Source of the DNA: UMGS1696 sp045643285 | Lineage (GTDB): Bacteria; Bacillota; Clostridia; Oscillospirales; CAG-272 | Direction of reading: 5' to 3' | Assembly (NCBI GenBank): GCA_045643285.1 | Contig: JAZUKN010000057.1 | Location: 1-64,000 of the forward strand | DNA length: 64,000 nucleotides | Shown here: piece after piece, positions 34,619 to 43,422 of the stretch | Position numbering within the stretch: the first letter of the stretch is position 1 | How the letters are laid out: every line of letters begins with the position of its first letter | Program-made: the position numbers and the translations under genes | The notes under the pieces: generated by a model | Databases searched by the model: none | What the model was told of the DNA's origin: nothing | The model's input: the letters and a program-made list of their open reading frames with translations, nothing else

Positions 34619-35182
34619 ATGGTTCATCACGGCACGAAAACTATCGAAACATCGCGACTGATTCTGCGCAAATTCACGCTTGAAGACGCGCCAGCCGCTT
34701 ATAAAAACTGGACAAGCGACGAGCGTGTGACGGAGTTTCTCCGCTGGCCGACGCACCGCGACATAGAAACGACAGAACGGATCGTAAAAATGTGGGTCGA
34801 CGACAGCGAGCGCGACGATTTTTACCAGTGGGCTATCGTCTTGAAAGAGCTCGGCGAGCCTATCGGCACTATCAGCGTGGTTGACCGCAACGAAGACCTC
34901 GATATACTTCACATAGGCTACTGCATCGGAAGCAAGTGGTGGCACAAAGGCATCACGAGCGAGGCGTTCTCGGCGATCATTCCGTATCTTTTCGGCGAGG
35001 TCGGCGCGAATCGTATCGAATCACAGCACGATCCGAACAACCCGAACTCTGGTGCGGTCATGCGCAAGTGCGGACTCACTTACGAAGGCACGCTCAGACA
35101 GGCAGACTACAGCAACAAAGGTGTAGTTGACGCCGCGATGTACAGTATTCTGAAAAGCGAGTGGCTCGCGTCGCGGAAATAA
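34619..35182 (+). CDS. GNAT family N-acetyltransferase (RimJ/RimL-like)
   Basis: The 187-residue protein starts 'TSRLILRKFTLEDAPAAYKNW' and has the acetyl-CoA-binding 'IGYCIGSKWWHKGITSEAF' (a Q/R-x-x-G-x-G/A-type loop variant). The end is 'NPNSGAVMRKCGLTYEGTLRQ', as in the RimJ/RimL group that acetylates protein N-termini or small amines. The ATG at 34619 has AGGAGA upstream. The frame is open far upstream, but that stretch is repeat DNA and not part of the protein. The substrate is unknown. Confidence 0.88.
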   Translation: MVHHGTKTIETSRLILRKFTLEDAPAAYKNWTSDERVTEFLRWPTHRDIETTERIVKMWVDDSERDDFYQWAIVLKELGEPIGTISVVDRNEDLDILHIGYCIGSKWWHKGITSEAFSAIIPYLFGEVGANRIESQHDPNNPNSGAVMRKCGLTYEGTLRQADYSNKGVVDAAMYSILKSEWLASRK

Positions 35183-35187
35183 AACAA

Positions 35188-35225
35188 AAATCCCACGGCT
35201 TTTTCTTCCGTGGGATTTGTTTTTT
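35188..35225. terminator. Bidirectional terminator between acetyltransferase and esterase genes
   Basis: AAATCCCACGG (35188-35198) pairs with CCGTGGGATTT (35208-35218), with T-rich sequence on both outer sides. The genes converge here. Confidence 0.9.
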
Positions 35226-35227
35226 GC

Positions 35228-36073
35228 TTATCTGCGGCTCTCAAGCACCTTTTCAGCCATTAGATTACCGAGCCTTATTATGCTGTCCGAGTCGTAGTGC
35301 GCGAGGTCGGGTGCGTCGAGCGGCTCGCGTGTGACCGAAAGACCCTCAGCCTGCGTGTCGATGTAATAATAGTGCATCTCACGCGCGTTTTCTTCTTTGC
35401 GGCGGTTCATTTCCCCGTTCTGCGGCCAAGACTTTGAGATACCGCAGTCGATCACGGCGCAGTTGCGGATGTATTCGCTGAACTCTGCCTTAAAATCGCC
35501 GATCAGGTTGTTGAACATCCTGATATAGTCGTCGACTTCGGGATCCGATTCGCCCTGCATCCAGCAGAACGCCGCTATTTCGGGGGCGTAACCCTGCTTT
35601 TCGAGCTTATCTATGCTTTCCGACAGCAACGCCCGGAACTCATTGTAGTACCAGCCGCGCTTGTAGCGATGTTTTTCGAGGTCGTTGTAGATATTCTCTC
35701 GGTCAATGCAACGCTCGTTATAGTCAAAATCCTCGACGGATGACGGGGACGCCCAGTCGTAACTGAGGGACGCACCTCCGACCGCGCTCTTGACGATGAA
35801 CCACTCGCCGTCCGCCGGATTTTTCGTCAATACTTCCGCGATACCAAGTTCGGGACCGACGGTGTCTTTCGTTTTTTCGGTGCAGCCCACAGTCGTCGGA
35901 ACGAAGCCGTCGCTCCACTTGTCGTGTGAGAAGTAATTGATCTTCACGCTGTCGTATCCTGCGAGATATTCTTTGACTTTCTCATCTGAGAAGTGGTCGC
36001 CGAGGTATTTTTTCCAGCCGACACCGACAGCATTCGACTGTCCTGCAAGAATCACGATGTTTGCTTTTTTCAT
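35228..36073 (-). CDS. Sialate O-acetylesterase-like SGNH hydrolase (SASA domain)
   Basis: The 281-residue protein begins 'IVILAGQSNAVGVGW' with the nucleophile Ser13 in the GQSN block. It has 'SAVGGASLSYDW' (Gly block) and 'FCWMQGESDPE' (the conserved SASA motif), with a C-terminal 'PDLAHYDSDSIIRLG' supplying a probable catalytic His. Such enzymes remove acetyl groups from sugars. There is no signal peptide, so it acts in the cytoplasm. The ribosome site is weak. Upstream lies a duplicated fragment of the carboxypeptidase gene, so the original promoter context may have been changed. Confidence 0.85.
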   Translation of the reverse strand: MKKANIVILAGQSNAVGVGWKKYLGDHFSDEKVKEYLAGYDSVKINYFSHDKWSDGFVPTTVGCTEKTKDTVGPELGIAEVLTKNPADGEWFIVKSAVGGASLSYDWASPSSVEDFDYNERCIDRENIYNDLEKHRYKRGWYYNEFRALLSESIDKLEKQGYAPEIAAFCWMQGESDPEVDDYIRMFNNLIGDFKAEFSEYIRNCAVIDCGISKSWPQNGEMNRRKEENAREMHYYYIDTQAEGLSVTREPLDAPDLAHYDSDSIIRLGNLMAEKVLESRR

Positions 36074-36105
36074 AAGACTTTTTTGCTCGTTTTCTGTGAA
36101 TGATT

Positions 36106-36226
36106 TTATATCCCGTACACGTCCTTGACCTTAGCTTCAAGGTATCTGAGGTAGAAGTCGGGATCGAACGGCTCGCCGAGGACCTTGTCAAGTATCTCGC
36201 ACGGCTTGTAAAGCGAGCCGAACTGC
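36106..36226 (-). pseudogene. Duplicated 3' end of the M32 carboxypeptidase gene (fragment)
   Basis: This 121-base piece encodes 'FGSLYKPCEILDKVLGEP...YLEAKVKDVYGI-stop' and matches 37464-37584, the end of the intact M32 gene. The ~84 bases nearest 36226 are identical; six mismatches cluster in the ~37 bases at the stop-codon side, giving one changed residue (Ile for the final Val). It has no start and is not a gene. Together with the intact copy it flanks the 399-aa membrane-protein gene as a direct repeat. Confidence 0.9.
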
Positions 36227-36241
36227 GTGGGGATCTGTTTT

Positions 36242-37441
36242 TTATTTCCCTATGCACTTGCGTTCAAGTGCACTGAGGAATGCGCTTGACGTGAAAATCT
36301 GATAGTTACCGACTGTTTCGCCGTTGTCTGCCGGAAGCAGTCTGGTGTTTTCTGTCCCGACGAACAGCTTTGACGGAGTTGGGACGATAATCAGGATTTT
36401 TGTCGTGTCACTTTCAAATGAAAAATCAAATCTTGACAGAATGGGGTACAATTCTGTTTTAAAAAGCCGAAACGTGTGCAGGCATATTCCGTTTCCGTTT
36501 TCGGAAAAAGCAAGCGGCGAACCTTTCCACACTCCTGCAATAATCTTACAGCGGAATTCTTTCTCCCCGACCGATACGCTGAAATTGTAGCCTCTCTGTT
36601 CGCGGAACACAGAAGAATAAGGCTTTTTGACTTCGCTCAAAGCTATTGATTCTTTTGAGCAGACGCGGCGCAGACTGCGCATAAATCTTCTCTGTTTCAA
36701 AAGAGCGCGTGCAAAGACAATCACGATAACCGCAGCTATCACAGACAGCACGGCAATAATTATTTTCACTGCATATTCCCGATTTCCTCGCGCTAAGAGC
36801 AGCAGAGTACTTGCCAATGGTATGAGACACGCAAATCCCGAAAAGAGAATGAGACAACCGATAAGTACCACTATGAGATTTTTGATGGTTCTGACAATAG
36901 GATTCTTCTTGTTCGCCTTTCCATCATAATGGTCACGTCTCCAACCTTTATGTACATAATAGAATACGCAAAATTCAATCATGAACAAAAGCACGATGTA
37001 AATTACCCAAGAGATAATTTTTGTTTGAATCGGTGACAGAGATGATTTGTCAAGGAATGATCCCGCTATGCAGCCTAATCCGAAAGAGAACGGCATCACT
37101 GCCGATAAAACTGCGAAGCAGGCAAATTCGATTAAAAAGTCAAAAGAGAGGATAATGTTTTTCGATTCGGCGGAGAAAGTCGATTTCTCTTTGATTTTGT
37201 CGAGGTAGTCGCATTTTTTCTCATTGTTATTAACCTCCACTGCGCTCATAACAAGAAAAGTAATCAACAAAAGAATGATAAAACCCCACACGGCAATGAA
37301 ATGATCGCTGGTTTCATACGCCGCTACGGACAGAATTATTTCGAACATAATTTTTACTGCCGTCCAAAATCCGACGACAAAAAAGTATGCGATGATCGAA
37401 ATAAGAAATCGAAAACCTATTCTTTTCGCTTTATCTTCCAT
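36242..37441 (-). CDS. Uncharacterised multi-pass membrane protein, AT-rich
   Basis: I do not recognise this 399-residue protein. It has about six membrane helices (~12-35, 48-68, 105-130, 142-165, 192-215, 225-248). A ~150-residue C-terminal soluble domain follows, with alternating hydrophobic strands (YNFSVSVGEKEFRCKII, GICLHTFRLFKTELYPIL, KILIIVPTPSKLFV). The base composition is visibly richer in A+T than the neighbours and uses codons such as AAA, ATT and AAT that they avoid. The ATG has AAAGGA upstream. It is enclosed by two copies of the M32 gene end, which suggests it arrived by recombination. Function unknown. Confidence 0.75.
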   Translation of the reverse strand: MEDKAKRIGFRFLISIIAYFFVVGFWTAVKIMFEIILSVAAYETSDHFIAVWGFIILLLITFLVMSAVEVNNNEKKCDYLDKIKEKSTFSAESKNIILSFDFLIEFACFAVLSAVMPFSFGLGCIAGSFLDKSSLSPIQTKIISWVIYIVLLFMIEFCVFYYVHKGWRRDHYDGKANKKNPIVRTIKNLIVVLIGCLILFSGFACLIPLASTLLLLARGNREYAVKIIIAVLSVIAAVIVIVFARALLKQRRFMRSLRRVCSKESIALSEVKKPYSSVFREQRGYNFSVSVGEKEFRCKIIAGVWKGSPLAFSENGNGICLHTFRLFKTELYPILSRFDFSFESDTTKILIIVPTPSKLFVGTENTRLLPADNGETVGNYQIFTSSAFLSALERKCIGK

Positions 37442-37463
37442 AAAAAATCCTTTAGGGTTCTAT

Positions 37464-38963
37464 TTACACGCCGTATACGTCCTTGACTTTCGCTTCAAGG
37501 TATCTGAGGTAGAAGTCGGGATCGAACGGCTCGCCGAGGACCTTGTCAAGTATCTCGCACGGCTTGTAAAGCGAGCCGAACTGCCATATTTCTGCTTTGT
37601 TCCACGCATTCACCGGTGCGAAATCGCCTTTTCTTATACAGCCGTCTACATCGACGGTCTTTTTCATTTTATCGAGGAACTGCGCGCCGTATGCCGAGCC
37701 GAGCGCATAGGACGGGAAGTATCCGATCGAGCCGCCCGACCAGTGGCTGTCCTGGAGAACGCCGTGCTTGTCGTCCGGCACGTCCACACCGAGATATTCT
37801 TTGTAGAGCGCGTTCCATGCCGCCGGCAGATCGTGGACGCTGAGCTGTCCTGCCATGACGCGCTTTTCAAGCTCGTATCTTACCATGACGTGCAGACAGT
37901 ATGTTACTTCGTCGGCTTCGGTGCGGATCAGCGACGGCTCTGCCTTGTTTACCGCACGGTAGAAGTCCTCTGCGGTGTGCGCCTTTAGTTCAGGGAACAG
38001 CTCGCACAGCTTCGGATAGATGAATTCGCAGTACGCGCGGCTCCGTCCGATAATGTTTTCGTAGAAGCGGCTCTGGCTTTCGTGGATGCCCATTGAAACT
38101 CCGCCGTCGATCGCCGTGAATGCGTACTCGTCACGGCAACCCGTGTCATAAAGCGCGTGACCGCCTTCGTGGATGACCGAGTACATCGACGGAACAAAAT
38201 AGTCCTCGTGATAGTGCGTCGTGATGCGTTCGTCGAGGTGCGAGCCGAGGTCAGTCGTGAACGGATGCTCCGTCTCTGCGATGCCGACGTGCATGAGATC
38301 AAGTCCCATTGTACGCATCAGATAATCGGACAGCTCTCTCTGCTTGTCTATCGGGAAATTACCCCAGAGGAATGAGTCGTCGACCTGCTTTGTCGCGGCA
38401 ACTTTTTTGAGCAAGGGAACAAGGCACGCGCGGACTTTTCCGAAAAAGTCGTCGCACACGGCTTTGTTAAGTCCGTCTTCATATTCACCGAGCCAGTAGT
38501 CGTAGGGATCCTTGTCAGGCGCGAAATATCCGGCAAAGCGCTTGTTCGTCTCGAAGATCTTTTCGAGGATAGGCTCGAAAAGCGCGAAATCGCTCGCTTC
38601 TTTTGCTCTGTGCCATACGTCGTCCGCCTCGACGAGCAGTTCCTCGTATGCGATATACTCGTTCATCGGAACTTTCTGCATCTGACGGATTGATTTGAGA
38701 AGCAGAAATACCTCGCGGCGCTCTTCTTCGGTAAGCTCATCCTTGTTTACGTCGAGAAATTCGAGCAGAGCAACGGTTTCTTCACCCGTCGAGAGCTTGT
38801 ATTCCTCTTCGGAAAGAACTGCGAGCGTGCGTGCGCGGTTTGCGGCTGTGCCTTTCGGCGCGGTCGTCTGTCCGTCGTAGAAGATCATCGTGGATGCGTG
38901 GGCGTATGCTTTGAGTTTTGTTTGCAGGGTTTTGAGGTTTTCTCTTGCTTCGGTGAGTGTCAT
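37464..38963 (-). CDS. Metal-dependent carboxypeptidase, M32 family
   Basis: This 499-residue all-helical cytoplasmic enzyme releases C-terminal amino acids. The zinc motif HEGGH is at residues 265-269 (VIHEGGHALYDTG). Later come 'GVSMGIHESQSRFYENIIGRSRAY' with the third ligand Glu, and 'TYCLHVMVRYELEKRVMAGQL'. Length and motif order match Taq carboxypeptidase-type enzymes. Its last 121 bases are repeated at 36106-36226. It lies 78 bases after the ABC exporter genes on the same strand. Confidence 0.95.
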   Translation of the reverse strand: MTLTEARENLKTLQTKLKAYAHASTMIFYDGQTTAPKGTAANRARTLAVLSEEEYKLSTGEETVALLEFLDVNKDELTEEERREVFLLLKSIRQMQKVPMNEYIAYEELLVEADDVWHRAKEASDFALFEPILEKIFETNKRFAGYFAPDKDPYDYWLGEYEDGLNKAVCDDFFGKVRACLVPLLKKVAATKQVDDSFLWGNFPIDKQRELSDYLMRTMGLDLMHVGIAETEHPFTTDLGSHLDERITTHYHEDYFVPSMYSVIHEGGHALYDTGCRDEYAFTAIDGGVSMGIHESQSRFYENIIGRSRAYCEFIYPKLCELFPELKAHTAEDFYRAVNKAEPSLIRTEADEVTYCLHVMVRYELEKRVMAGQLSVHDLPAAWNALYKEYLGVDVPDDKHGVLQDSHWSGGSIGYFPSYALGSAYGAQFLDKMKKTVDVDGCIRKGDFAPVNAWNKAEIWQFGSLYKPCEILDKVLGEPFDPDFYLRYLEAKVKDVYGV

Positions 38964-39000
38964 ATTGTTTCCGCCTTTCTATGATTTGTGTTAAAATTAT

Positions 39001-39022
39001 GCCTCCCCTGTGCAAAGGGAGC
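39001..39022. repeat. Fragment of the paired-hairpin repeat
   Basis: GCCTCCCCTGTGCAAAGGGAGCC resembles, in reverse, the second hairpin of the repeat at 4485-4545. Only this half is present. Confidence 0.4.
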
Positions 39023-39041
39023 CTGCTTGTAGGTATTGCAC

Positions 39042-40871
39042 TTACGATAATTCAATCATGTTTGAGTAAAGCTGATAATACTTTCCGTGCTGAGCGAGCA
39101 GGTCGTCGTGGTCGCCACGCTCGATGACCTTGCCGTGCTCGAGCACAAGTATCGCGTTCGAGTGACGGACTGTCGAAAGCCTGTGCGCGATAACGAACAC
39201 CGTGCGCCCTTCCATAAGCCCGTCAAGCCCCTGCTCGATCAGTTTTTCCGTTCTCGTGTCGACAGAAGACGTAGCTTCGTCGAGAATAAGCACCGGCGCT
39301 TCCGAAACTGCCGCACGGGCTATGGCGATAAGCTGACGCTGACCTGCCGAAAGGTTTGCGCCGTCATTCACGAGAAGCGTATCGTATCCGTCGGGCAGAT
39401 GCGAGATGAAATAGTGCGCGTTCGCTATCTTCGCGGCTTTTACGCAGTCTTCGTCCGTCGCGTCGAGCTTTCCGTAGCGGATGTTGTCCATTACCGTACC
39501 CGTGAAGAGGTGCGTATCCTGTAAAACTATACCGAGCGAGCGGCGCAGATCGTCTTTTTTTATTTTACGCACGTCTATGCCGTCGTAAGTGATCGTGCCG
39601 CCCTGTATATCGTAAAATCTGTTTATAAGGTTCGTTATCGTCGTTTTTCCGGCGCCTGTCGAGCCTACGAACGCGATCTTCTGCCCGGGTTTTGCGTACA
39701 GCGAAAGGCCTGTAAGTACGGGCTTTCCTTCGATATATGAGAAATCGACGTCGTAGAACCGCACGTCGCCCTTGAGCGGCACTCTCTCGCCGTCAGGTTT
39801 TACCCAGAAGTAGTCGCGTCCGTCGTTTTCGAGCGTCACGCTTCCGCCGTCTTCTTCGTCGTCAAGATCGAGCACGCCGAATATTCTTTCCGCGCCTGCA
39901 AGTGCAAGCATGATCGAATTGAACTGCTCCGCTATCTGGCTCACGCGGTTTGCAAATGTTCTTATGTATGAGAGGAACGTGATCAGCACCGAGCCTGCGT
40001 CGTCCGCCGTGAGCCACAGCACACCGACGGAGCAGGTCGTCGCATAGAAGAAGTGCGAAAGGTTGTTCAAAATCGGTCCGAGGATAGACGTTACGGTCGT
40101 CGCCTCGGTGGAGGCTTTTCTGAGGTCCTCATTTATCGGTTCGAAGCCGTCCATTACTTCGTCTTCGTGGGTGAAGACCTTGACGTCGCGCGCACCTGCT
40201 ATCATTTCTTCAATGTAACCGTTGACTGCCGCCGCGCCTTTCTGCTGTGCACGGTAGCTCCGTCCGCTTATCGTTGTAGTGATCTTCACGACGGCTATCA
40301 CGATGCCTCCGAGGACTATCATCAAGGCGAACAGCTTCATAGACAGCACGAGCATCATTGAGACCGTACCGATAAGCGACGTTACCGAAATGAGCATCTG
40401 CGTGATGCTGTGTTCGAGCAGTTCGTTCGTTGCTTCGATATCGTTCGTGAAGTAGCTCATCAGCGCGCCGTGCGGATTGCGGTCAAAGTAACTGACGGGG
40501 AGCTTCTGCATCTTCGAGAACAGCTCTGTTCTCAGCTCACGCATGATTATCGTGCTCGATTCCATCATAAGGCGGTTGAGTATGTAGTTCGTGACAGCCG
40601 ACAGAACATACAGCGCAAAAAGCCCGATGAGCAGAGCAAAATATTTTGCGTACTTTTCGTCGGCGATCCCCGATGATTCAAGCACGCCGACGAGCGGCTT
40701 CATCATGAACGACGCCGCTATGGTCGCGCCCGAATACACAAGGATAGACGCAACTGCCGCAGTGATAAGCACACGGCAATGGCTGAAATATTTCACGAGC
40801 CGCATGAGAGTGTGCATCGGAGTGGCGGCTTTCGAGTATTTCTGCAGATCAACTCTCGGCATTTCCGTCAT
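39042..40871 (-). CDS. ABC exporter half-transporter B (canonical ATPase site residues)
   Basis: The 609-residue protein has an N-terminal type IV exporter membrane domain (~25-340, six helices) and a C-terminal ATPase domain (~365-605). It has Walker A 'GSTGAGKTT', signature 'LSAGQ', Walker B 'VLILDEATSSVD' with the catalytic Glu, and H-loop 'IAHRLSTV'. Its start overlaps the end of the partner gene by 23 bases. The partner has a degenerate site, so the two form a heterodimer of the TM287/288, BmrCD or LmrCD kind. Substrates may be drugs, lipids or peptides; this cannot be told here. Confidence 0.93.
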   Translation of the reverse strand: MTEMPRVDLQKYSKAATPMHTLMRLVKYFSHCRVLITAAVASILVYSGATIAASFMMKPLVGVLESSGIADEKYAKYFALLIGLFALYVLSAVTNYILNRLMMESSTIIMRELRTELFSKMQKLPVSYFDRNPHGALMSYFTNDIEATNELLEHSITQMLISVTSLIGTVSMMLVLSMKLFALMIVLGGIVIAVVKITTTISGRSYRAQQKGAAAVNGYIEEMIAGARDVKVFTHEDEVMDGFEPINEDLRKASTEATTVTSILGPILNNLSHFFYATTCSVGVLWLTADDAGSVLITFLSYIRTFANRVSQIAEQFNSIMLALAGAERIFGVLDLDDEEDGGSVTLENDGRDYFWVKPDGERVPLKGDVRFYDVDFSYIEGKPVLTGLSLYAKPGQKIAFVGSTGAGKTTITNLINRFYDIQGGTITYDGIDVRKIKKDDLRRSLGIVLQDTHLFTGTVMDNIRYGKLDATDEDCVKAAKIANAHYFISHLPDGYDTLLVNDGANLSAGQRQLIAIARAAVSEAPVLILDEATSSVDTRTEKLIEQGLDGLMEGRTVFVIAHRLSTVRHSNAILVLEHGKVIERGDHDDLLAQHGKYYQLYSNMIELS

Positions 40872-42708
40872 CCTCCTCTCTCATTTGGCTGTCGTAAACG
40901 TCGCGGTAGATGTGGCTCCGTTTCATAAGCTCGTCGTGCGTTCCGAAATCGGAGAGCTTGCCTTCATCGAGAACGACTATTCTGTCGCAGGTGATGATCG
41001 ACGCTATGCGCTGTGCGATGATGATTTTCGTCGTGTCAGGCAGGGACGAACGGAGAGCGCGGCGAATGTGCTCGTCAGTCGTCATGTCAACTGCACTTGT
41101 GGAGTCGTCGAGGATCAGTATCTTCGGCTTCTTGATGACGGCACGCGCTATTCTCAATCTCTGCCTCTGACCGCCCGACAGATTTGCGCCGCCCTGTTCA
41201 ATGGGATGCTCATATTGTTCGGGATAATTTTCTATGTATTCGTCAGCCGCGGCGATACGGCACGCTTCTTTCATTTCGTCGAGTGTTGCGTCGGCTTTTC
41301 CCCAGCGCAGATTCGACGCAACTGTACCCGAGAACAGCGAGCCGTTCTGCAGTACCATGGAAACTCCGCCGCGGAGATTTTCGAGCGTGTATTCGCGCAC
41401 GTCACGACCGCCGACTTTCACTGTGCCTGATAAAGTATCGTAAAAACGCGGAATGAGGTTCACGAGGGTGGACTTGCCCTCTCCGGTGCCGCCGATGACG
41501 CCGATAGTCTCGCCGCTCTTTATATGCAAAGTGACGTGATTCACGGCGAGCTTGTCTATGTCTCCCGAATACGAGAAGCACACATCGTCGAAGTCCACCG
41601 AACCGTCGGGAACGGGTTCCGTGCAGTCGCCGTCCGCTATATCGGGTACTTCGTCAAGCACTTCTCCTATTCTTACAAGAGAAGCCTGCGCGCGTGAAAA
41701 TCCCATAACGAGCCATGTGAGCATCGTGAGCGCGTTTACAGCCTGCGTCGTGTATGACATGATGCTGACAAGCTCGCCTGTGAGCAGTCCTGTTTTTTCA
41801 TAGATGATCTCGCCGCCTCCGATATAGAGTATGATAACGGAGCAGATCCACATGATCATCATCTGTATCGGTCCTGTCAGCGTGAAGAGCTTTCCTGAAT
41901 AGAACTGCGCTGAACGAAGCTCCTCCGCCGTATCGGCAAAGCGTTTTGATTCGTATTTTCCGCGGACGTACGCCTTTACCACACGGTTTGATGTGAGGTT
42001 TTCCTGCACGGCGCGGTTCATGTCGTCTGTTTTGACGAGCATTTTACGGAAACGCGGCTGACCGATCTTTATCATCACCGTCAGAATTGCGGCAAGAACA
42101 GGTATCGCAATAAGAAATACTACCGCAAGGCGCGGTGCTATCAGCATCGCCATGACAGCCGAGAGGATGAGCATGACGGGTTGACGGAACAGCACGCGGA
42201 TGAACTGGTGCATCGTGTTGCGGACGGTATTTACGTCTGTCGTCGCACGGGTGATAAGGCTCGGCGTCGAAAAACGGTCGGTGTTCGAGAACGATAACGA
42301 CTCTATCTTCGTGAGAATATCGGTGCGGAGATTCTTTGCGAATCCCTGACTTGCGACAGCCGAAAGGCGCGCGGAAAGCAGTCCGCAGACGAGCGAGAGC
42401 ACGGCGACAGTCACCATGATCGCGCCGACGAAAATGACGAAACGGCTTCGGTCGGCAACGAGATCTTCTCTGAAATATTCGTGAAGCAGAAAATTATCTT
42501 TTCTGTACAGACCGCCGTCGACGATGACCGACATGAGAAGCGGTATGAACATTTCGAGTACGACCTCGAGTCCGGCGAAAAATGCCGCCAGAACCGTATA
42601 CCCGCCGTATCCGCGAAGACTGTTTATAAGGTGAGAATATACTCCGCGAGAGGATTTTTTCGTTTCAGAAGAAACTTGGTTTTTTATGATTATCACTTCC
42701 GTGTGCAA
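40849..42708 (-). CDS. ABC exporter half-transporter A (degenerate ATPase site residues); start uncertain
   Basis: This protein of up to 619 residues has a membrane domain (~25-345) and ATPase domain (~375-610). Walker A is 'GGTGEGKST' and the signature is 'LSGGQ'. Walker B is 'ILILDDSTSAVD', with Asp in place of the catalytic Glu, and the switch is 'IAQRIASI', with Gln in place of His. These are the marks of the non-catalytic half of a heterodimeric exporter. The TTG at 42708 lies only about ten bases after the predicted transcription start, with no room for a ribosome site. A GGAAGTGAT site lies at 42700-42692, eight bases before an ATA codon at 42687, which could be the true start. Confidence 0.9.
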   Translation of the reverse strand: MHTEVIIIKNQVSSETKKSSRGVYSHLINSLRGYGGYTVLAAFFAGLEVVLEMFIPLLMSVIVDGGLYRKDNFLLHEYFREDLVADRSRFVIFVGAIMVTVAVLSLVCGLLSARLSAVASQGFAKNLRTDILTKIESLSFSNTDRFSTPSLITRATTDVNTVRNTMHQFIRVLFRQPVMLILSAVMAMLIAPRLAVVFLIAIPVLAAILTVMIKIGQPRFRKMLVKTDDMNRAVQENLTSNRVVKAYVRGKYESKRFADTAEELRSAQFYSGKLFTLTGPIQMMIMWICSVIILYIGGGEIIYEKTGLLTGELVSIMSYTTQAVNALTMLTWLVMGFSRAQASLVRIGEVLDEVPDIADGDCTEPVPDGSVDFDDVCFSYSGDIDKLAVNHVTLHIKSGETIGVIGGTGEGKSTLVNLIPRFYDTLSGTVKVGGRDVREYTLENLRGGVSMVLQNGSLFSGTVASNLRWGKADATLDEMKEACRIAAADEYIENYPEQYEHPIEQGGANLSGGQRQRLRIARAVIKKPKILILDDSTSAVDMTTDEHIRRALRSSLPDTTKIIIAQRIASIITCDRIVVLDEGKLSDFGTHDELMKRSHIYRDVYDSQMREEDDGNAES

Positions 42709-42725
42709 AATAATACATTGAATAC

Positions 42726-42754
42726 ATTATATCACCGCACACCGGTTTTTGCAA
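42726..42754 (-). promoter_or_regulatory. Promoter of the ABC exporter operon
   Basis: On the minus strand, TTGCAA (42754-42749), a 17-base spacer and TATAAT (42731-42726). The leader would be very short. Confidence 0.65.
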
Positions 42755-42822
42755 CCGATTCCGACTTATTTTGACGTGAGCTTACATTATTATTCACAAC
42801 AAAAACGCCGATACTGTGTCTT

Positions 42823-43422
42823 TTATTTCTTCACTGTCCGTATGATCTCTTCCGCGATCTCGACAATTCTCAGTTTAACTTTCACTTTTCCGTCGGATTT
42901 CGTTATCATTCTGTACTCCGCAGGCGTGAGCGACACTGCCGAATATTCGTCGGTCCTCGCAAATCTCATACACACCGCCGGAAACAGCACGCACCACCAG
43001 TTATGCCCCTCTCCCTCTCCGAGAACGACTCTGAGAGAATCGTATTCACCGGACGGAAGCACAGTATCCCCGTAATCGCGCCGCGGATATGTCTCGCGCC
43101 CGAGCAGCACCGTCACCGCGCAGTCTCCGCCGTTCTCCGAGACGCATTCTTCAGCCGCATCTTTGATTTCTTCCGTTACCATACCGACAGCCGCGTATGC
43201 CTCATCCTCGGTCGTACAGTTCTCCACTGCTCCCGTCACTACTTCAAGCACAGCGTCGCGCACCTTTAGTTTAAGCGACTGATCTTCGTCCGAGTCAGAC
43301 TCCGCTATGACGTGAAGCCGCAGTACGTCGTCGTATATATTGCCCTCGCCGCAAATCGGAAAAACAGACACCAGAACAGCCGCCACAAGCACAGACGACA
43401 CAAAAGAAAGAAGATATTTCAT
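42823..43422 (-). CDS. spoIIR: Stage II sporulation protein R
   Basis: The 199-residue secreted protein has a signal-like N-terminal helix (~3-20). Family motifs are 'LRLHVIAESDSDEDQSLKLKVRDAVLE', 'YPRRDYGDTVLPSGEYDSLRVVLGEGEGHNWWCVLFP' and a Cys-containing 'FPAVCMRFA'. In Bacillus, SpoIIR is made in the forespore and triggers SpoIIGA to process pro-sigma-E in the mother cell. Its presence shows the organism belongs to a spore-forming lineage. The GGAGG and the ATG lie in a strong predicted hairpin. No clear sigma-F promoter was found; it lies 51 bases after comF on the same strand. Confidence 0.95.
   Translation of the reverse strand: MKYLLSFVSSVLVAAVLVSVFPICGEGNIYDDVLRLHVIAESDSDEDQSLKLKVRDAVLEVVTGAVENCTTEDEAYAAVGMVTEEIKDAAEECVSENGGDCAVTVLLGRETYPRRDYGDTVLPSGEYDSLRVVLGEGEGHNWWCVLFPAVCMRFARTDEYSAVSLTPAEYRMITKSDGKVKVKLRIVEIAEEIIRTVKK

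Noticed and set aside
36106..36226. A short independent gene or small protein before the SGNH esterase
   Set aside because: It has no start codon and is a near-exact copy of the M32 gene end, so it is a fragment.
36242..37441. Integrative element or phage remnant around the AT-rich membrane gene
   Set aside because: There is no integrase, recombinase, tRNA target or further foreign gene; only the direct repeats suggest insertion, so it is reported as a finding rather than annotated as a mobile element.
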